30,907 nucleotides of DNA from Collybiopsis luxurians FD-317 M1 (GCA_000827265.1 KN834930.1:1-30907); one strand, 5' to 3'; counted from the first letter of the stretch, positions 11,562-23,400 are shown. The notes: generated by a model from the sequence alone, not told the origin. A program made the numbers and translations.

Positions 11562-13710
11562 ATGGCGCTGGCTAGTGGCGGTCTGGACCCTTTTGAAGAG
11601 CTTGTTCGACCGCCGTCCAACGAAACACCTTCGGAGCGGGCCAGTAGGAAAACGAGAGAAGCGAGGGAGAAGCTCGTTAGTGATGCTATAGACGAGCAAA
11701 TCAAGCAGGATAGCAAAGTATTGCAGAAGCAGAAGGATTTGATGAAGATTCTACTTCTGGGCCAGTCCGAGAGTGGTAAGTGCTACTTGCTTATCGAGTG
11801 CTCATGAATGACGCGAGTTTTCGAATGTTAGGAAAATCTACAACACTCAAGAGTGCGTTATTCATCTCTTTCGATTGGAGCTCGCTAATGTGGGATGTTA
11901 CGTGCCTAGATTTCCGCCTCGCGTACGCCCGGGATGAGTGGGAGGCTGAAAAGGCATCGTGGAGAGCTGTCATTCAATTGAACCTTGTGCGGTGTATCGC
12001 CTCAATCCTGAATGCCTTACAAGCAGAAATTAATGGAGACTCACTATCGGCATCGGAACTCGACGACATCGATTCTCTTGCATCCAGGGGATCAATTGAT
12101 ATGACTGCCAACGATAATGATTCGAACGTCAGTGAATTCTCTCCGGAGGAGTTACAATATCTTCAAACGTTCCGTCTTCGGCTTGCGCCTTTACGCCGGG
12201 TAGAGATGGTTCTTAGATTCAAGCTTGGTGCTGGAACGGAAGAAATCAAGAGCATGGAAGAATCACCGGGATCTTCCAGTGATTCAGGACAGGAAATTTA
12301 TTCAACGGAAGCTCCCGACGCTAAATATTTTGTTCGATTACGGAAGAGCAGGCAGAAAAGGATCCAAGGAGATGAAATGGTCGTTCGGGGTCTAAGGTGG
12401 CGAGAACTTCTTTCGTCTAATCGGAAGAGAAGTCTGTCAGAGCACAATATCGGTATGGACACGAAGGGTGGACCGGATGCGATGGATGTGGATGTTGTGG
12501 AAACCTTAGCTGCATGCAGAGAGGACATGAAATTGTTATGGCAGAATCAAACTATGAGGAGCGTTCTAAAGAAACGTGGAATCGAAATGGAAAACAACGC
12601 AGGATTGTATGTTACCTTATTTTCTTTCTCATCTCACTATCTCCTATCTGATACCCGTTGCTGTCATTCCTAGCTTCCTGAACGATATCGACCGAATCGC
12701 ATCGACTTCATATATTCCGTCTGACGACGACGTTGTGCGTTCTCGATTAAGAACACTGGGAGTTCAGGAATACCGGATAAATGTGGTCGATCAGTCTAAC
12801 AGTAACGTTTCAGTCCCGTGTCTGTCGCTCCCCGGCTAATATGAACTGTCAGCTTTTAATAAGAATGGACCCTCCGGGCGGGAATGGATTCTGTACGACG
12901 TGGGAGGGTCGAGAACCATGGTATGGATAATTTGAGTGTATCTAGCATATCCCGACGGAACTCTCTTTCAGCGCCGAGCATGGATACCGTTCTTTGAAGA
13001 TGTCAATGCAATCATCTTTCGTAAGTCGCCTGCGTCCTATTCAAATATCGTCCGATTGAAGGATAAAAATCTTGCATCACAGTTGCGCGTATGTAGCCAG
13101 CATCAGTCTTCCTCAGCTTTCAAGCTCACTTTCCAAATAGCTGTATCCTGCTTTGACGAGGTCTTACTGGAAGACTCTTCCATAAATCGTCTTAATGATT
13201 CGGTAGCACTTTGGAAGGCTATCATTTCGTCAAAACTCCTTCAGAAAACGACCATGATCTGTTTCTTAAATAAATGTGACATCTTGAAACGCAAGCTGAA
13301 AAGCGGAACTCGGTTTGCTCGATATGTTCGAGAATATGGGGATAGACCTAATGACATTACACCGGTAGTGAAGTGTGAGTTTTTTGCCCGATGTATTCCG
13401 ATTCAAAGGGGTCTCACTGCGGTCAAAGACATCAAGGAAAGGTTCCGGAACATTGCTATTAAGTACTCAATCGAGAAACGGACGACTTACATATATACAA
13501 CATCCGTTACGGTACTTCCCTGCTCGTTTCATTCGGTTTTTCTCGCTAACTTTGGAGATTCGATAGGATACGAAAGCTACTGCTGCCACCCTTCAATCTG
13601 GTGAGTGGAGTCAATTTGTTAGCCTCAAGTTGGTCGCTCAGATAATACGTTGTGCTTTAGTTCGGGACAGTATCTTTAGGACAAATCTGTCTTCAGCGCA
13701 GATGGTATAA
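11562..13710 (+). CDS. Divergent heterotrimeric G protein alpha subunit, 527 aa
   Basis: Eleven exons join in frame: 11562-11775, 11832-11852, 11910-12606, 12674-12801, 12853-12920, 12972-13020, 13083-13088, 13141-13374, 13429-13511, 13567-13600 and 13661-13710 (1584 bases). Motifs: P-loop GQSESGKS at residues 67-74, switch I RLRTLGVQEYRI at 335-346, G3 YDVGGSRT at 368-375, G4 FLNKCD at 436-441, and G5 TSVTDTKATA at 497-506. Canonical G-alpha has DVGGQR; here residue 373 is Ser, so the catalytic Gln is absent. Between the P-loop and switch I lie about 260 residues, with an acidic serine-rich insert; ordinary G-alpha proteins total about 350. There is no Gly2 myristoylation signal (MALAS start). 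The start at 11562 matches the usual opening of this long Agaricomycete subgroup (PPxNETPxER); an in-frame ATG at 11427 lies upstream of the TATA-like element. It probably binds GTP at the membrane downstream of receptors; weak hydrolysis is inferred. Confidence 0.94.
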
Positions 13711-14107
13711 CTTATTATATTCTTATTATTCGTACTTAGAGTACTATATGACCTCACATACATATGCCAAGGCAATCTTAGTTTTATGATATTTTTTTTT
13801 CTGGTTCTAGCCTTTATAATCGTCAGTGCACAGGCGTATATCCAGCGAAAGGCACAAGATCTACAAATTTCAGGGCATATTATTACGACTTAACGTTACT
13901 CAACAACGGCTACGACTGTGTTCCGGGTTCATATACGAAAGCTACGTGCTTCGGCGAAGCAGCCGAGGCGCGTTCCGCATCGGACAGCGATGTGAAATCG
14001 CACTGACGTTTTGAATCCATTGAACAGCGGCTTCACTCATTCAACTCATCTTACCCAACGACAACCGGCATACAAACTCGTTCTATAATTGTCGACTCAG
14101 GTCTTTA
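13711..14107. other. Intergenic between the G-alpha and BTB genes
   Basis: Contains the 3' flank of the G-alpha gene and the promoter of the BTB gene. A T-tract sits near 13790-13801. The plus frame at 13826-14014 looks like chance. Confidence 0.45.
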
Positions 14108-15242
14108 ATGTCTCTGCCTCTTCCCATCAAACCCCTCCCGCCTCCACGGCCGACATCGTATTTTGACTTCATGCAGGAGATGCATGATAGTCGATTTCAG
14201 GAGTTTCCAAATTCCAAACAGGAGAATGAGGAAATATTGTACGCCCAATTTGCTCCTCCGTCACCACCCAATACTTCCCCTCGATGTAAAGATGATGTTT
14301 TAATGTCTATTCAGTTTGTTAAAATTTTAATTTATTCGATTCGCAGTCAATGCCCAGGATGCAGAGGTCACGGTCGTCTCTTCAGATAATGTACTATTTC
14401 GGCTACACAAGACGAATATTCAAGTAACTGCTGGAGCTCTACTTCGGTTTCCATCACAAAATGCGGAGGACGACTACATTTCCGCTACGGAGCCAGCGGA
14501 AGTTTTGGAAATTTTGTTCGAGTTTTTGTATCCGGATTATGAAACAGACTTAGAGAGGCTCGAGTTCAATGCATTATTGAAAGTAGCGGAGGCGGCGGAG
14601 AAGTATGGAATATATTATGCAATGAGTCATTGTTCATTTTGCCTTCGGTGCGTTCAATTCTGGGTTTTTGCAAAAGTTATTGAATTGACTAGGCTTTAAG
14701 GAAACACACACTCTTTCATTCTCCAGAGTTGATACAATTTGCGATTAAGTACCGGAAAGAGAAGATGCTAGTGGACCTAACACCAGCGCTTCTGGACATG
14801 GAACTTGAGGAGGTGATTAACCTTTTGCCGCCAAGCGCATTCGGTGAATTTGTGCGTACCATTTTGAACGTTTCTTATCCTCATCTCATTCCCGAACTCA
14901 TAATATCAGTGTTTGTTCCGCGACAAATGGACAAAAGTCCTCCTCAAGTGTTTCTCGCTCATCCTCGAGACCAGCCTTGAGCACGATCAGAATCAAAACT
15001 ACCCGTGTTTCAAGGTTCCTGAACTGCAAGTCAGCCGAAGGTTAAAGCCATTCATTGATGGAGCCATGGCAAAGCCTAGCTCACTGTTCCCGGAACGGCT
15101 TGACCAGACGCTCTTGCAGCTCGAAGCTATCATGGGAGCGAATGGATGTGCGTGGTGTAAAGATGGGTTTGGAACATTCAAGGATGCGGTGTTGGAGCAG
15201 GTGAAAGGGCTTCCGCAAGCTTTTGCGGTTGAGTTGTATTGA
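14108..15242 (+). CDS. BTB/POZ domain protein, 320 aa
   Basis: Four exons: 14108-14285, 14347-14647, 14701-14851 and 14910-15242 (963 bases). A proline-rich leader (MSLPLPIKPLPPPRP) is followed by the BTB fold at about residues 60-165: DAEVTVVSSDNVLFRLHKTN (strand-turn-strand and the conserved HK-type helix start), LEILFEFLYPD, then LLKVAEAAEKYGIYYAMSHC, the usual end of the domain in basidiomycete BTB proteins. The C-terminal half contains FAIKYRKEKMLVDLTPALLD and a tryptophan segment (FRDKWTKVLLKCFS) that I also know from this family. BTB proteins dimerise and often act as adaptors for cullin-3 ubiquitin ligases; this one has no Kelch or other extra domain. It lies 397 bases downstream of the G-alpha gene in the same orientation. 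No break is seen. Confidence 0.85.
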
Positions 15243-16269
15243 AGAAGAGGATCGGAGTCAATAGATGGATGGCTGGACGGCACGGTCCCGATGCGAGATA
15301 ATCTCTTGTGTTACGAGACGGGGGAGAAGGTGTTGGGATTGAGGGAGAGAGGTCACTACGCCCGGATCTTTTAGTTTTGTCAGGTACGGATTACCGATTT
15401 AATGAGGTACCTTATACACATATAGCTATACTCATTCTTCTAGCTGGACTTTGTACTTACCCATATGGATCTGAATCTAGTTCCTATTGAATGTGGGAGC
15501 TAAAGACATGAATAAGGAGAACGGAGGAAGACAATAGAAGAGAGAAGTGAATAAGGAAGTGCAGCGAGTTTCTGGTGGTCATGTCTAACACCGTGGATTT
15601 CTCTTTTGCTCTGGATCGTCATGGGTTCGTATAGTTCTGATTTTCACCACCAATGATATCTATAGGCTAGCCTTTTTCACAGCTAATTCTATACCCTACC
15701 ATATGTTCTTTGGTTCATTCTATCGAGGCTTTAACACCCTTGTTCTCTGTTTCTCTGCCACTGACTGTATTGTGCGTGAAGGAATCTCAAGACAATCGAA
15801 CGGTTAGCCTGAACAGCCGATCAACAGAGAGAATGGTTACGAAGATCTCTCCGGAACGGCCACTGAAGTACCGAATAATTAAGGTTAATATCGCCCCCAG
15901 CCCCTTGAAGTGGGTAGTTACAACGACCAATTCCAGGCTTAGAGTGATATACTGCTCGAGGAAGTCGTGTTGTTTGCTTGCTCACCACTATTCGAGTCGC
16001 TATCAGTATCGCAGGTTCCTCCGATACCCTGCGTTCTGTCAAGGGAAAACATCTGCTGAACAGTCAATCAAATCAAAATCACCTCTTCCGACATCTTGTA
16101 TTCTGTCGGAGGAAAACATTTGTTGAACAATCAATCAGCTCAAAGTTCAAGTATTCCGAATTGCATTTCAATCACATTCATTGGCACTAGATATGACCAC
16201 CATGTTTGCGATAAATACAAAGAGCCCTTAAGGCAAACAACAAAGGAACCTTCCTCCCAGTATTCAACT
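15243..16269. other. Intergenic, with a 67-base diverged duplication near its right end
   Basis: No gene is visible. Frames at 15308-15490, 15710-16126 and 15978-16190 are isolated, and the last two read through a tandem duplication, so they are not convincing. The segment upstream of 16270 should hold the promoter of the second seven-helix gene. Confidence 0.45.
16014..16147. repeat. Diverged 67-base tandem duplication
   Basis: Two adjacent copies (about 16014-16080 and 16081-16147) share ordered words at a constant 67-base offset: CCGA, TTCTGTC, GGAAAACAT, TTGAAC or CTGAAC, and TCAATCA. Identity is roughly 70 percent by eye. It lies about 120 bases upstream of the start codon at 16270. Confidence 0.6.
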
Positions 16270-17792
16270 ATGACACCAGAGGAGATTGCCCTTGTGTTGG
16301 AAAAGGGCACAAGCATCTACTATTATATTTCAAAGACGATCTGCGCAAGTGTCTTCCACGGTGAGGGATCATGGAAGGCTCAAATTGTATCATCACTGGA
16401 CTCTAAATTCTGCACGTGTTTACAGGTATTTTTCTGCTCATAGCGTGCATCGCTATGCACGTTTTGTTCAGGTCCAGGAGTTCAACACCTATACCTAACT
16501 TATAAAGCTGACAGCGTCGATTCCCGCTTTAGGACGAACCCCCAGGGGTCAAACAGCAAATTCTATTTACTATGGCGGATTACCGTTTCAATGATACTGA
16601 TTGCCTTGACTCTTTATAACATCGGGAATTGTGTGGTCATTCTCATTCAAGCCCCCCATCTGAATCCAGACGCTTCGCAGTTGGATATTTCCACGGACCA
16701 GATTGTATTTACCTTGGTTAGAATTACAGCGTGGCCATTCACTTTCCTTGTGAGTACTTTAATGTAAAGCATTGCACAGAATATTCATATTCACTTGGAT
16801 TCTGTAGCTTATTCTGAGCGATTCCATTGTAATATGGAGGGCATGGGTCATTTGGTTTGGTCACAAATATGTGCATGCCTTTCTGGGTCTGATGTTTCTT
16901 GCAAATTCCAGTTTGTGCGCTTCCTTTTTTTTTTATGTTGTGTCTCAATGTTTGTGAATAAATGCCAGGTATTCAAATTTACGACCTGGTCTTTGATGAA
17001 CAGAGTGTCACTCAAGATACACACCTGTTTGCTCTAAACTGGGACGTGTTGGCAGTGTTTTTCAGTTTTTCTGTCAACTTTGTGACAACTGCTCTGATCA
17101 TATGGAAAGCATGGTAAGGGCTCAAAGCATACACTGTGACATTACTCAAGTGACTAAGTCTTGTCTGTCCCATTGTCCTCCTGCACTTCTTCTTTGTTTC
17201 CTCACCTCTCCCCTGCCCTTCTCTTCTCTCTCCCTACTTCCCTTTCTATTAGGCAATATCAATTAAATTTATGGCAGCTGGGATATAGATTAACTGCGCC
17301 GCAACAAGTACTGCTTCTTTGGGCTGAATCTGGATTGTTGTATTGCATGATTCAGGTGCGACGTTTTACCAAGATTCAGTGAATGCACCTTCTCCGATCT
17401 CTAATTCTAATTTAGCTGTTGTTTTCCATACTTCAATTGCTGGATCTTCACACTGAACCACACTCTCCAATTGATATCACTGCATCTGTCTTGGCAAATT
17501 TCCTAGAAATGTTAAATGTACGCCGGTCTGAATTATCTATGCCCAGTATGAAATTCATAACTTATCTTGCCAGGGATTTTACCCAATATCTGTCATTCTC
17601 ATAGTTAAATTGAAAGTATCTGTTGTGGATGAGGTTTATTCGACTATGCAACATATTCCGAACTTTGAAGAACGGGAAATAGCTCAAGCACCAGATTCCA
17701 CTGGAGTTGCGCAGGAGCAACGTATCTTGGGTGGGCGTGTAACCCGTCATCTGTCCTTACTTGAATGTCTAACGCTTCACTGCCTAGTGTGA
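16270..17792 (+). CDS. Fungal seven-helix membrane protein, paralogue of the 2153-3557 gene, 347 aa
   Basis: Eight exons join in frame: 16270-16360, 16426-16471, 16515-16749, 16808-16910, 16969-17113, 17253-17355, 17416-17517 and 17574-17792 (1044 bases including TGA). It starts MTPEEIALVLEKGTSIYYYI and carries LILSDSIVIWRAWVIW at residues 125-140, equivalent to LLSDFIVTWRAW in the other copy. Later blocks also match: an IxxWKAW helix end, a block ending ESGLLYCMIQ (ESGTIFCFVQ in the other) and GFYPISVILIV (GIYPVAVAIMV). Exon 1 is 91 bases and the penultimate exon is 102 bases in both genes, and intron phases agree apart from one extra intron here. The tail after the last helix is longer (about 60 residues, polar). 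A receptor or sensor role is plausible from topology only. Confidence 0.88.
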
Positions 17793-18295
17793 TAACGGTG
17801 ATTTATCTATCAAATTTCTTATCCTTCTACGTACATTGCTATATTGTCTCGTCTCACTTCGCGTTCGACTGATAATACAAAACATATAAATATATATGTA
17901 AGGCAGACTCAAGTTGAAGAGAAACGGACATGTAAAGATAATGCTCTAAATTGGCACTGGTGAATGGGAATCTTGCCTCCATAGGATAGGTCGCTTGACT
18001 GAAAGGTCAAAACTGGCGTTATCATTCCTGAATGAGGAAACAGTTACAATTGTCAATTATATGACCGGTTCAGTATATACAGGAGCTATATACAAATTCA
18101 TATATATCAAGTGTTGCAGCATTAGATGCCGGGTTACACGGCGGTAAGATTGATATAGGTAACTTGTATTATACTACTTCCCAAGAGACTGAGCCTCGTA
18201 GTCAAAACTTGAGCAGTGAGTATTGTGAAGCAAGAAATCTGAAAAATATAAGCGCAGTGCTGTTCGTAAGCTGTCTATTGAGTCTATTGTACGTC
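17793..18295. other. Intergenic between convergent genes
   Basis: AT-leaning 3' flanks of the plus-strand seven-helix gene and the minus-strand zinc-finger gene. I see no frame or repeat worth naming. Confidence 0.5.
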
Positions 18296-19347
18296 TTACG
18301 TCATAGCTGAAAACAGGGCCGCGAGCTTTTTGCATTTCTTGCTCTTAAGTTGATGCCTGCGAAGATCGCTCTTGTTGGTGAAGACGCTTTTACGCTATAG
18401 CACATTGTACAATGGAACGGCTTCTCGCCAGTGCGCTGACGATTGTGATCTTTAGAAGAAATTTGTATTCAGTCAAATCGTTAACGCAGAGTGAGCGGTA
18501 TTGATCTCGTACCGTCGTAAGTTTGTTTAGAAGTGAAGCCAATACCAAGCTCTACGCACCTCGGTTCAGAGAAGCTGAAACGAGATACTCGAGCGATTCC
18601 AGTTTTTTCATCGACTCCGCGACGCTTTCGTGAAGCGCTGACAATTGCGGCAGAGCCAACCGTTCGATGCGCAGATTTTCGAGAAGCCGTCTGGGGAGCT
18701 AGTAGCTGAGGATGAAGCTTGTCGGTCTGCGGTTCTATGAGTGGCGAGGCAGGATAGTCCGAGAGATCAAAATCATTACAGGAAGATCTAGACTCGTTAT
18801 CTGCAACTGAATGGCAATTCTGATCATTGAGATTTATCCCGCCACCTTCCCCTCGACTTTCCAGTAATCTATGGAAGCTCTGCCAATCTTGCTGAACCTC
18901 CACATCGACCAGCTCCTTTGGGGACACCGTTGAAGAACGAGGTACAGAGGACTGAATATTAAAGTCTTGTTCAAGACTGAAAGTACATGGCGATGCGGTG
19001 ATGTTCGTATCTTCGTGCGCTTCATAATGATGAGTGGTTGGCAATATGTGTGATACAGGAACGAGATGATGAGCACTGAGGTCCCAGCGAGAACAAAAAT
19101 TCTGTGCGCGTACGGCTGACCAGCGAGGAGAGATATCGGGGTTGATTCCGGCTGGAGACTCCTTCTCGTATAGCTGGTACTTGTTTGCATTGGGTGCTAC
19201 CGGAAGACTATGGTGAAAATTTTGGGTGTAGCGAGACGGGGACCATTCTTGCGGCGGAAAAAGCGGTTCAGTAGAGGGAAAAATATATCCTGCAGGATTG
19301 TAATAACCAGGATTTAAGAGGGACGGGTACGGGCCAAAGGAGTCCAT
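18296..19347 (-). pseudogene. C2H2 zinc-finger protein gene with a damaged finger region
   Basis: The first exon runs from 19347 (MDSFGPYPSLLNPGYYNPAG) to a donor after about codon 279, next to 18508. It is a long polar, serine- and proline-rich region ending in a basic patch (ASRKRRGVDEK). The finger region then reads FSFSEPRC, where a family member should have FxCxEPxC, so the first zinc cysteine is missing. After an intron (acceptor near 18450) comes a linker, TGEKPFHCTMC, but the expected histidine pair before it is incomplete (DDHNRQRTGEK). A second finger end, VFTNKSDLRRHQLKSKKCKK, lies in a different frame and stops at 18296. One cysteine loss, one histidine loss and one frameshift together suggest decay of a transcription-factor gene. 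An ATG at 19554 would extend the frame, but the added part is low-complexity. A TATATATATA run lies near 19589. Confidence 0.6.
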
Positions 19348-20219
19348 TGCGTTGCCTCGAGGAAAGCAATGAACTGTTTTTTTTTTCTTAGTGAACGGTT
19401 TGAGGGGGAAAAAAATGGACGTTACAATTTTGATTATTCCACTTGAGGAGGAGTCGGAGGTAGAATCACTTGAGATGTACGTTGGTGGTTGAAATAGGGT
19501 AATGCTGGTACGATCCGGCATGTTCCAGGTGGTGAAGATCCAAGCGACCCTCATTACAAAACTCGAATAACTTACACAACGCCATCATTTATATATATAT
19601 CACTTCTCGGTCGTTTCGGGTGGAACGACTAGACAAATCTGCTGCTAAAAAACAATTCCATATAGTTAATACGCCCCGGATTTTTAAAGACTGTTCCTTG
19701 AAGAAAGCCAGGCAATCTTTTAGAGCAGGCATGGAAACAATGTCGGTCGGTAGGACTTGAAATAAGTGAATGCCTTTCACCTTTGTACCTCTTGAGCGGT
19801 TAACACAATTGATTCTCCATTAGAGACTATGAATACTGTACGCTCGCTGCACGCGACACTTTTGACTAGAAGCGAACAATCAGTAATTATTTTTGGAAAT
19901 GCTGTAGCTCTCAGACGATGCGGATCACTCAAATATCCATACTTGTATTTCATTTACAAACGTGTACGTCCAATCCAAGTGAAATCTTCTCATCCATCGA
20001 TTAGGTTTTCAGTCGGCTACCATTATTACACGTAACATCAATCTGGAAGCTTCCATCTCGAGTCAGAATTCCTGATTTATTTTTCTGTAATCAAAGCTTT
20101 TGGAGATGGCGACTAGAAATTCTATTTTAGTAATCTTCTTGACCAACTTGAGCAGTAAGGCCGTAGTAGGTAAGATGCTACTTACTACCCAAATACCGTA
20201 GTACCGTTTTTCCCAACGA
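19348..20219. other. Gene-poor stretch with one orphan frame
   Basis: A minus frame at 19589-19780 (KGIHLFQVLPTDIVSMPALK) looks protein-like, but its first codon is not a clear ATG and no exon joins it. Other frames look like chance. Confidence 0.4.
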
Positions 20220-20495
20220 CTAATTCATCAATCCTCTCGGTAAAGGAAGTGGGCCGGGTTCACCTGAGATAAGTTCTAAAGCATCCAATGAGTTGATTCC
20301 TTGTAGAAATTCGCCGTATTTCTGGACGAGTTTGTACTCCCTTATATCGTCTTCATAATCGAGAGACGGCACCCAATCTTCATTGGGTCGTAAAGCAAAC
20401 CAGGAGTAAATGGCGAATATATATATAACCGACTCCAGCCGGAGAAGATTTTGAGAAAAAGATATAATATGCCAATTAACGGAAGGCATACACAT
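20220..20495 (-). CDS. Possible terminal exon of an unknown gene
   Basis: A 91-codon frame whose second half is acidic and well ordered (YEDDIREYKLVQKYGEFLQG) and ends EPGPLPLPRGLMN. The first half is hydrophobic and may be intron or a membrane segment. I could not identify upstream exons on the minus strand. The family is not recognised. The ending looks more like real coding sequence than the neighbouring frames, hence the listing. Confidence 0.28.
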   Translation of the reverse strand: MCMPSVNWHIISFSQNLLRLESVIYIFAIYSWFALRPNEDWVPSLDYEDDIREYKLVQKYGEFLQGINSLDALELISGEPGPLPLPRGLMN

Positions 20496-23400
20496 GAATA
20501 TATTGTCAAACTATCAACCAGGTATCAGAAATCGTATACAGGAAAGCAAGCAGAGAAAGAACAGAGGCAAAAAAATAAGCTGCGGAGCGCAACGACTGTC
20601 GAGGATCTTCGATTCACTGAGTGACTCGTTCCGATCCCGTTAATGATGTTCTCTACCACCGAACCCTTTAGGGATATGGTAAGTCTCGCAAGCCGTATTA
20701 AAAGTAACTTGCGTTCATACCTCGGAGATGTAAGGTCCAGATAATGAGCCTACGGAACAGAGTCTAGCGGTCGGGCCTCTATTTGTCTCGTTATTCAGCT
20801 CCTCGCGTTCTAAACTATCGTTCCTCCATGAGCTTTCGCAGTGGAACGGATTGGCAAGTTCGACGGGAGCGAATTGGGCTACATTCTGAGAATATAGCGA
20901 AATAAATTAAGTAGCGATGACGACGAGATGAAGGGTGAGGTAGCGAGAGGTTAAATTCGGCTGGAAGGAAGGAATAGGAAGGCTCAGAGCACCGTATTAA
21001 CCGAGTACAGTTTCAGCATACCTTGCACCAAGAACCTCTCAACAAGTTTATAGGCATACCCTGCGCAACACGGAGGCGTATGTCGTCATTGTGTTCGAGT
21101 TGCGAGCATAGAGTAGAGACAAGGCTGAGAAAAAATGACTATAGTCTTCGCCTAACCAGCGTATGGCCGAAATCGATCTTGCGGCGCAACCAGTGGTGTA
21201 CACAGTTTCTACAGACTCAGCACTTAAGATCCTGGGTGCTGTAGAACTCGATCGATATGGAGAAAGACCTTGAATTCGGGTTCCGAGGAGCAAGCAAGCA
21301 CTCATGTAAACGAGAGAATCCGTTCGTAAACGTCGCATGCAGCACAGACGGTCTTCAGCGTATGCGAACGACCGTTAGCCAGGTTCTAGGTGAGGTTGGG
21401 GCTGACAAGCACGAGCGAAGACGGTTGTCCATGAACGAGTGAGGGTATCGAGGGGAGGGAGATACGAAACAACCAGAGCTTGAGGAGGTGTAATTTGTCC
21501 AGTTTGGTGCATCATTCTTCATGAGATACGCGGGTAGAGTGAGGAGGCATGTAGCCGTAGACGGTAGTCAAACAGAAATCAGAGACGTCCAGGAACTGAA
21601 CGGCTACGTTCCGATATGACTGAGGAAACAAATATGCATCCGAGCGCCTGGATGTGATACCAAAAGTACCGTACGAGGAGAGAACGTAAGAAGCTCTGGA
21701 ACGAGTTTTCAGTTAGGATGTTTCTAAGAATCGAAAGTTGACTCGTACCTTTCATTTTTAGGCTCAAATACGAAAGCCGTACGGATTGGTCGAATACCCA
21801 AACGGATAGCCAAGGCAACGGAAGCCGTTGAGCTTCGTATACCGCTGGATGACACGAAAAGAGTACTCCTTTCTTCTGGTCCACGTCGACTCCACGGAGT
21901 GTGGGGTCTTTCTTGCCTTTCCATTCCTCAAACCTTTCTTCTTCCCCTCTTCTCCTCTCAGTATAAACGTCGGCCAAACGTTCGGAATCCCCTAGTAAAA
22001 ATGCGGGGAGAGACTTGAGGCGTGAAAAGTTCCGAAATCAACGGTTGGCGACGATGTGGAAGGAGGAGTCGACCTCGACAACTACCAAGGCTGAAGAAAA
22101 GAGCAAGGGACGCGGGCGAAGAAAGAGAAGGCTGGAAGAGAGAGGCGTGGATGATGGCGGAGCGCAAGGCGTGGCATCGATGGATACCCACGCTGATGAC
22201 CGTTTGACCCGAAAAATGTCTTGAGCCGAATTACTCAAGCGTGTTTCAGGTCCGACAGAAACGGTGAATGAGGCGAAAGCGCGTGTGTGGGGGCCGCCAT
22301 GTAGCTCATGCGTCTGAAACAGATTTGACGGTCCTTTTTCACCAACCTACGAGTTTGAGGAGGGAGATGGAGAAGGAGAGCAGGTGGAAATTAGTAAAAT
22401 GGTAGCAAGAGGGACGAAGGCTCATCTTACCTCGGATTTCTATACCCATGTCGTTTAGTTGCCTTCCATCGTCGTGGAGTCTCCGGATCTGAATACTGTC
22501 GGTCGGACTTTCGAGCGTTGCCTGCTCTCTCTTCAACGTGCAGTTCGATTAAATGTTAGCTTACCGTGCACACCGAAGAGTTCATCTGTGAGTAAAACAG
22601 CTCAGCGTGTCGTGTCGGACTGATTCGAGTAATCGGGGTACTAACTAGAACTGGACGGTCAGAATCGAAGATAGATACCTGGACGGCAGGCACATCTAGC
22701 AGAGTCTTGAGCTTATCTCAAGCGAAGGATGCGATTTGGGATTGAAATTACGGATTATCCAGACGCTCGTACACAGTAAAGTAGGTAGAAACTGTATGCG
22801 AAGACGATGGAATCAGTTCGAGAAAAGAATCAAACAAAATTGGAATGAACATACCCCCGTTCCTCAAATGTTCCCCTGCCCCTTAATTGCACGCAAACCT
22901 TCCGTCGAAGACGTATACGTAGCCGCAGGCGGAATTGTATACTCTTCCGCTATCTCTGTGGTCCACCGATGGTAGCGCCGCGTAAGTTTTGCAATCGGTT
23001 CAACATGAGCTTTCCTTTCCAAGGCGTAAATTGGAATTCTGACGGAAAAGGGCAACGAGGGTGATGAGGCAAAGTCGTCCTAGAGTTTGCGCATCCGAGA
23101 TAGGACTGATAATGGAGCTGTTGCGTACAAACCTGCGAGTAGAACCTGATACAGCGGGAAGATGGTTAAAGGAAGGGAATAATTCGATCAGCCTTACCTC
23201 GGATTCTTCTGCAACACGCTAGTCGCCATTAGATTTCAAGGATCCAAAAGACGGTAACACGACCATGAGCCTCGGAGACCGCGTACTCTTTCTCTGACGA
23301 CACGGTTACGCGTGCATGCGCACGAAACGGCGAGAGTGAAAGTGTAGCCTTAGAGCGGTTAGTTCACAAAATTTCGAGCTTGAATAAGAGGAACGAGTTC

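Noticed and set aside
19348..19554. N-terminal extension of the zinc-finger gene from an ATG at 19554
   Set aside because: The added segment is low-complexity with a lysine run from an A/T-rich leader; the ATG at 19347 begins the ordered sequence.
21579..22240. Cluster of five overlapping frames on both strands
   Set aside because: They are arginine- and serine-rich, mutually antisense, have no domain, and no single frame stands out.
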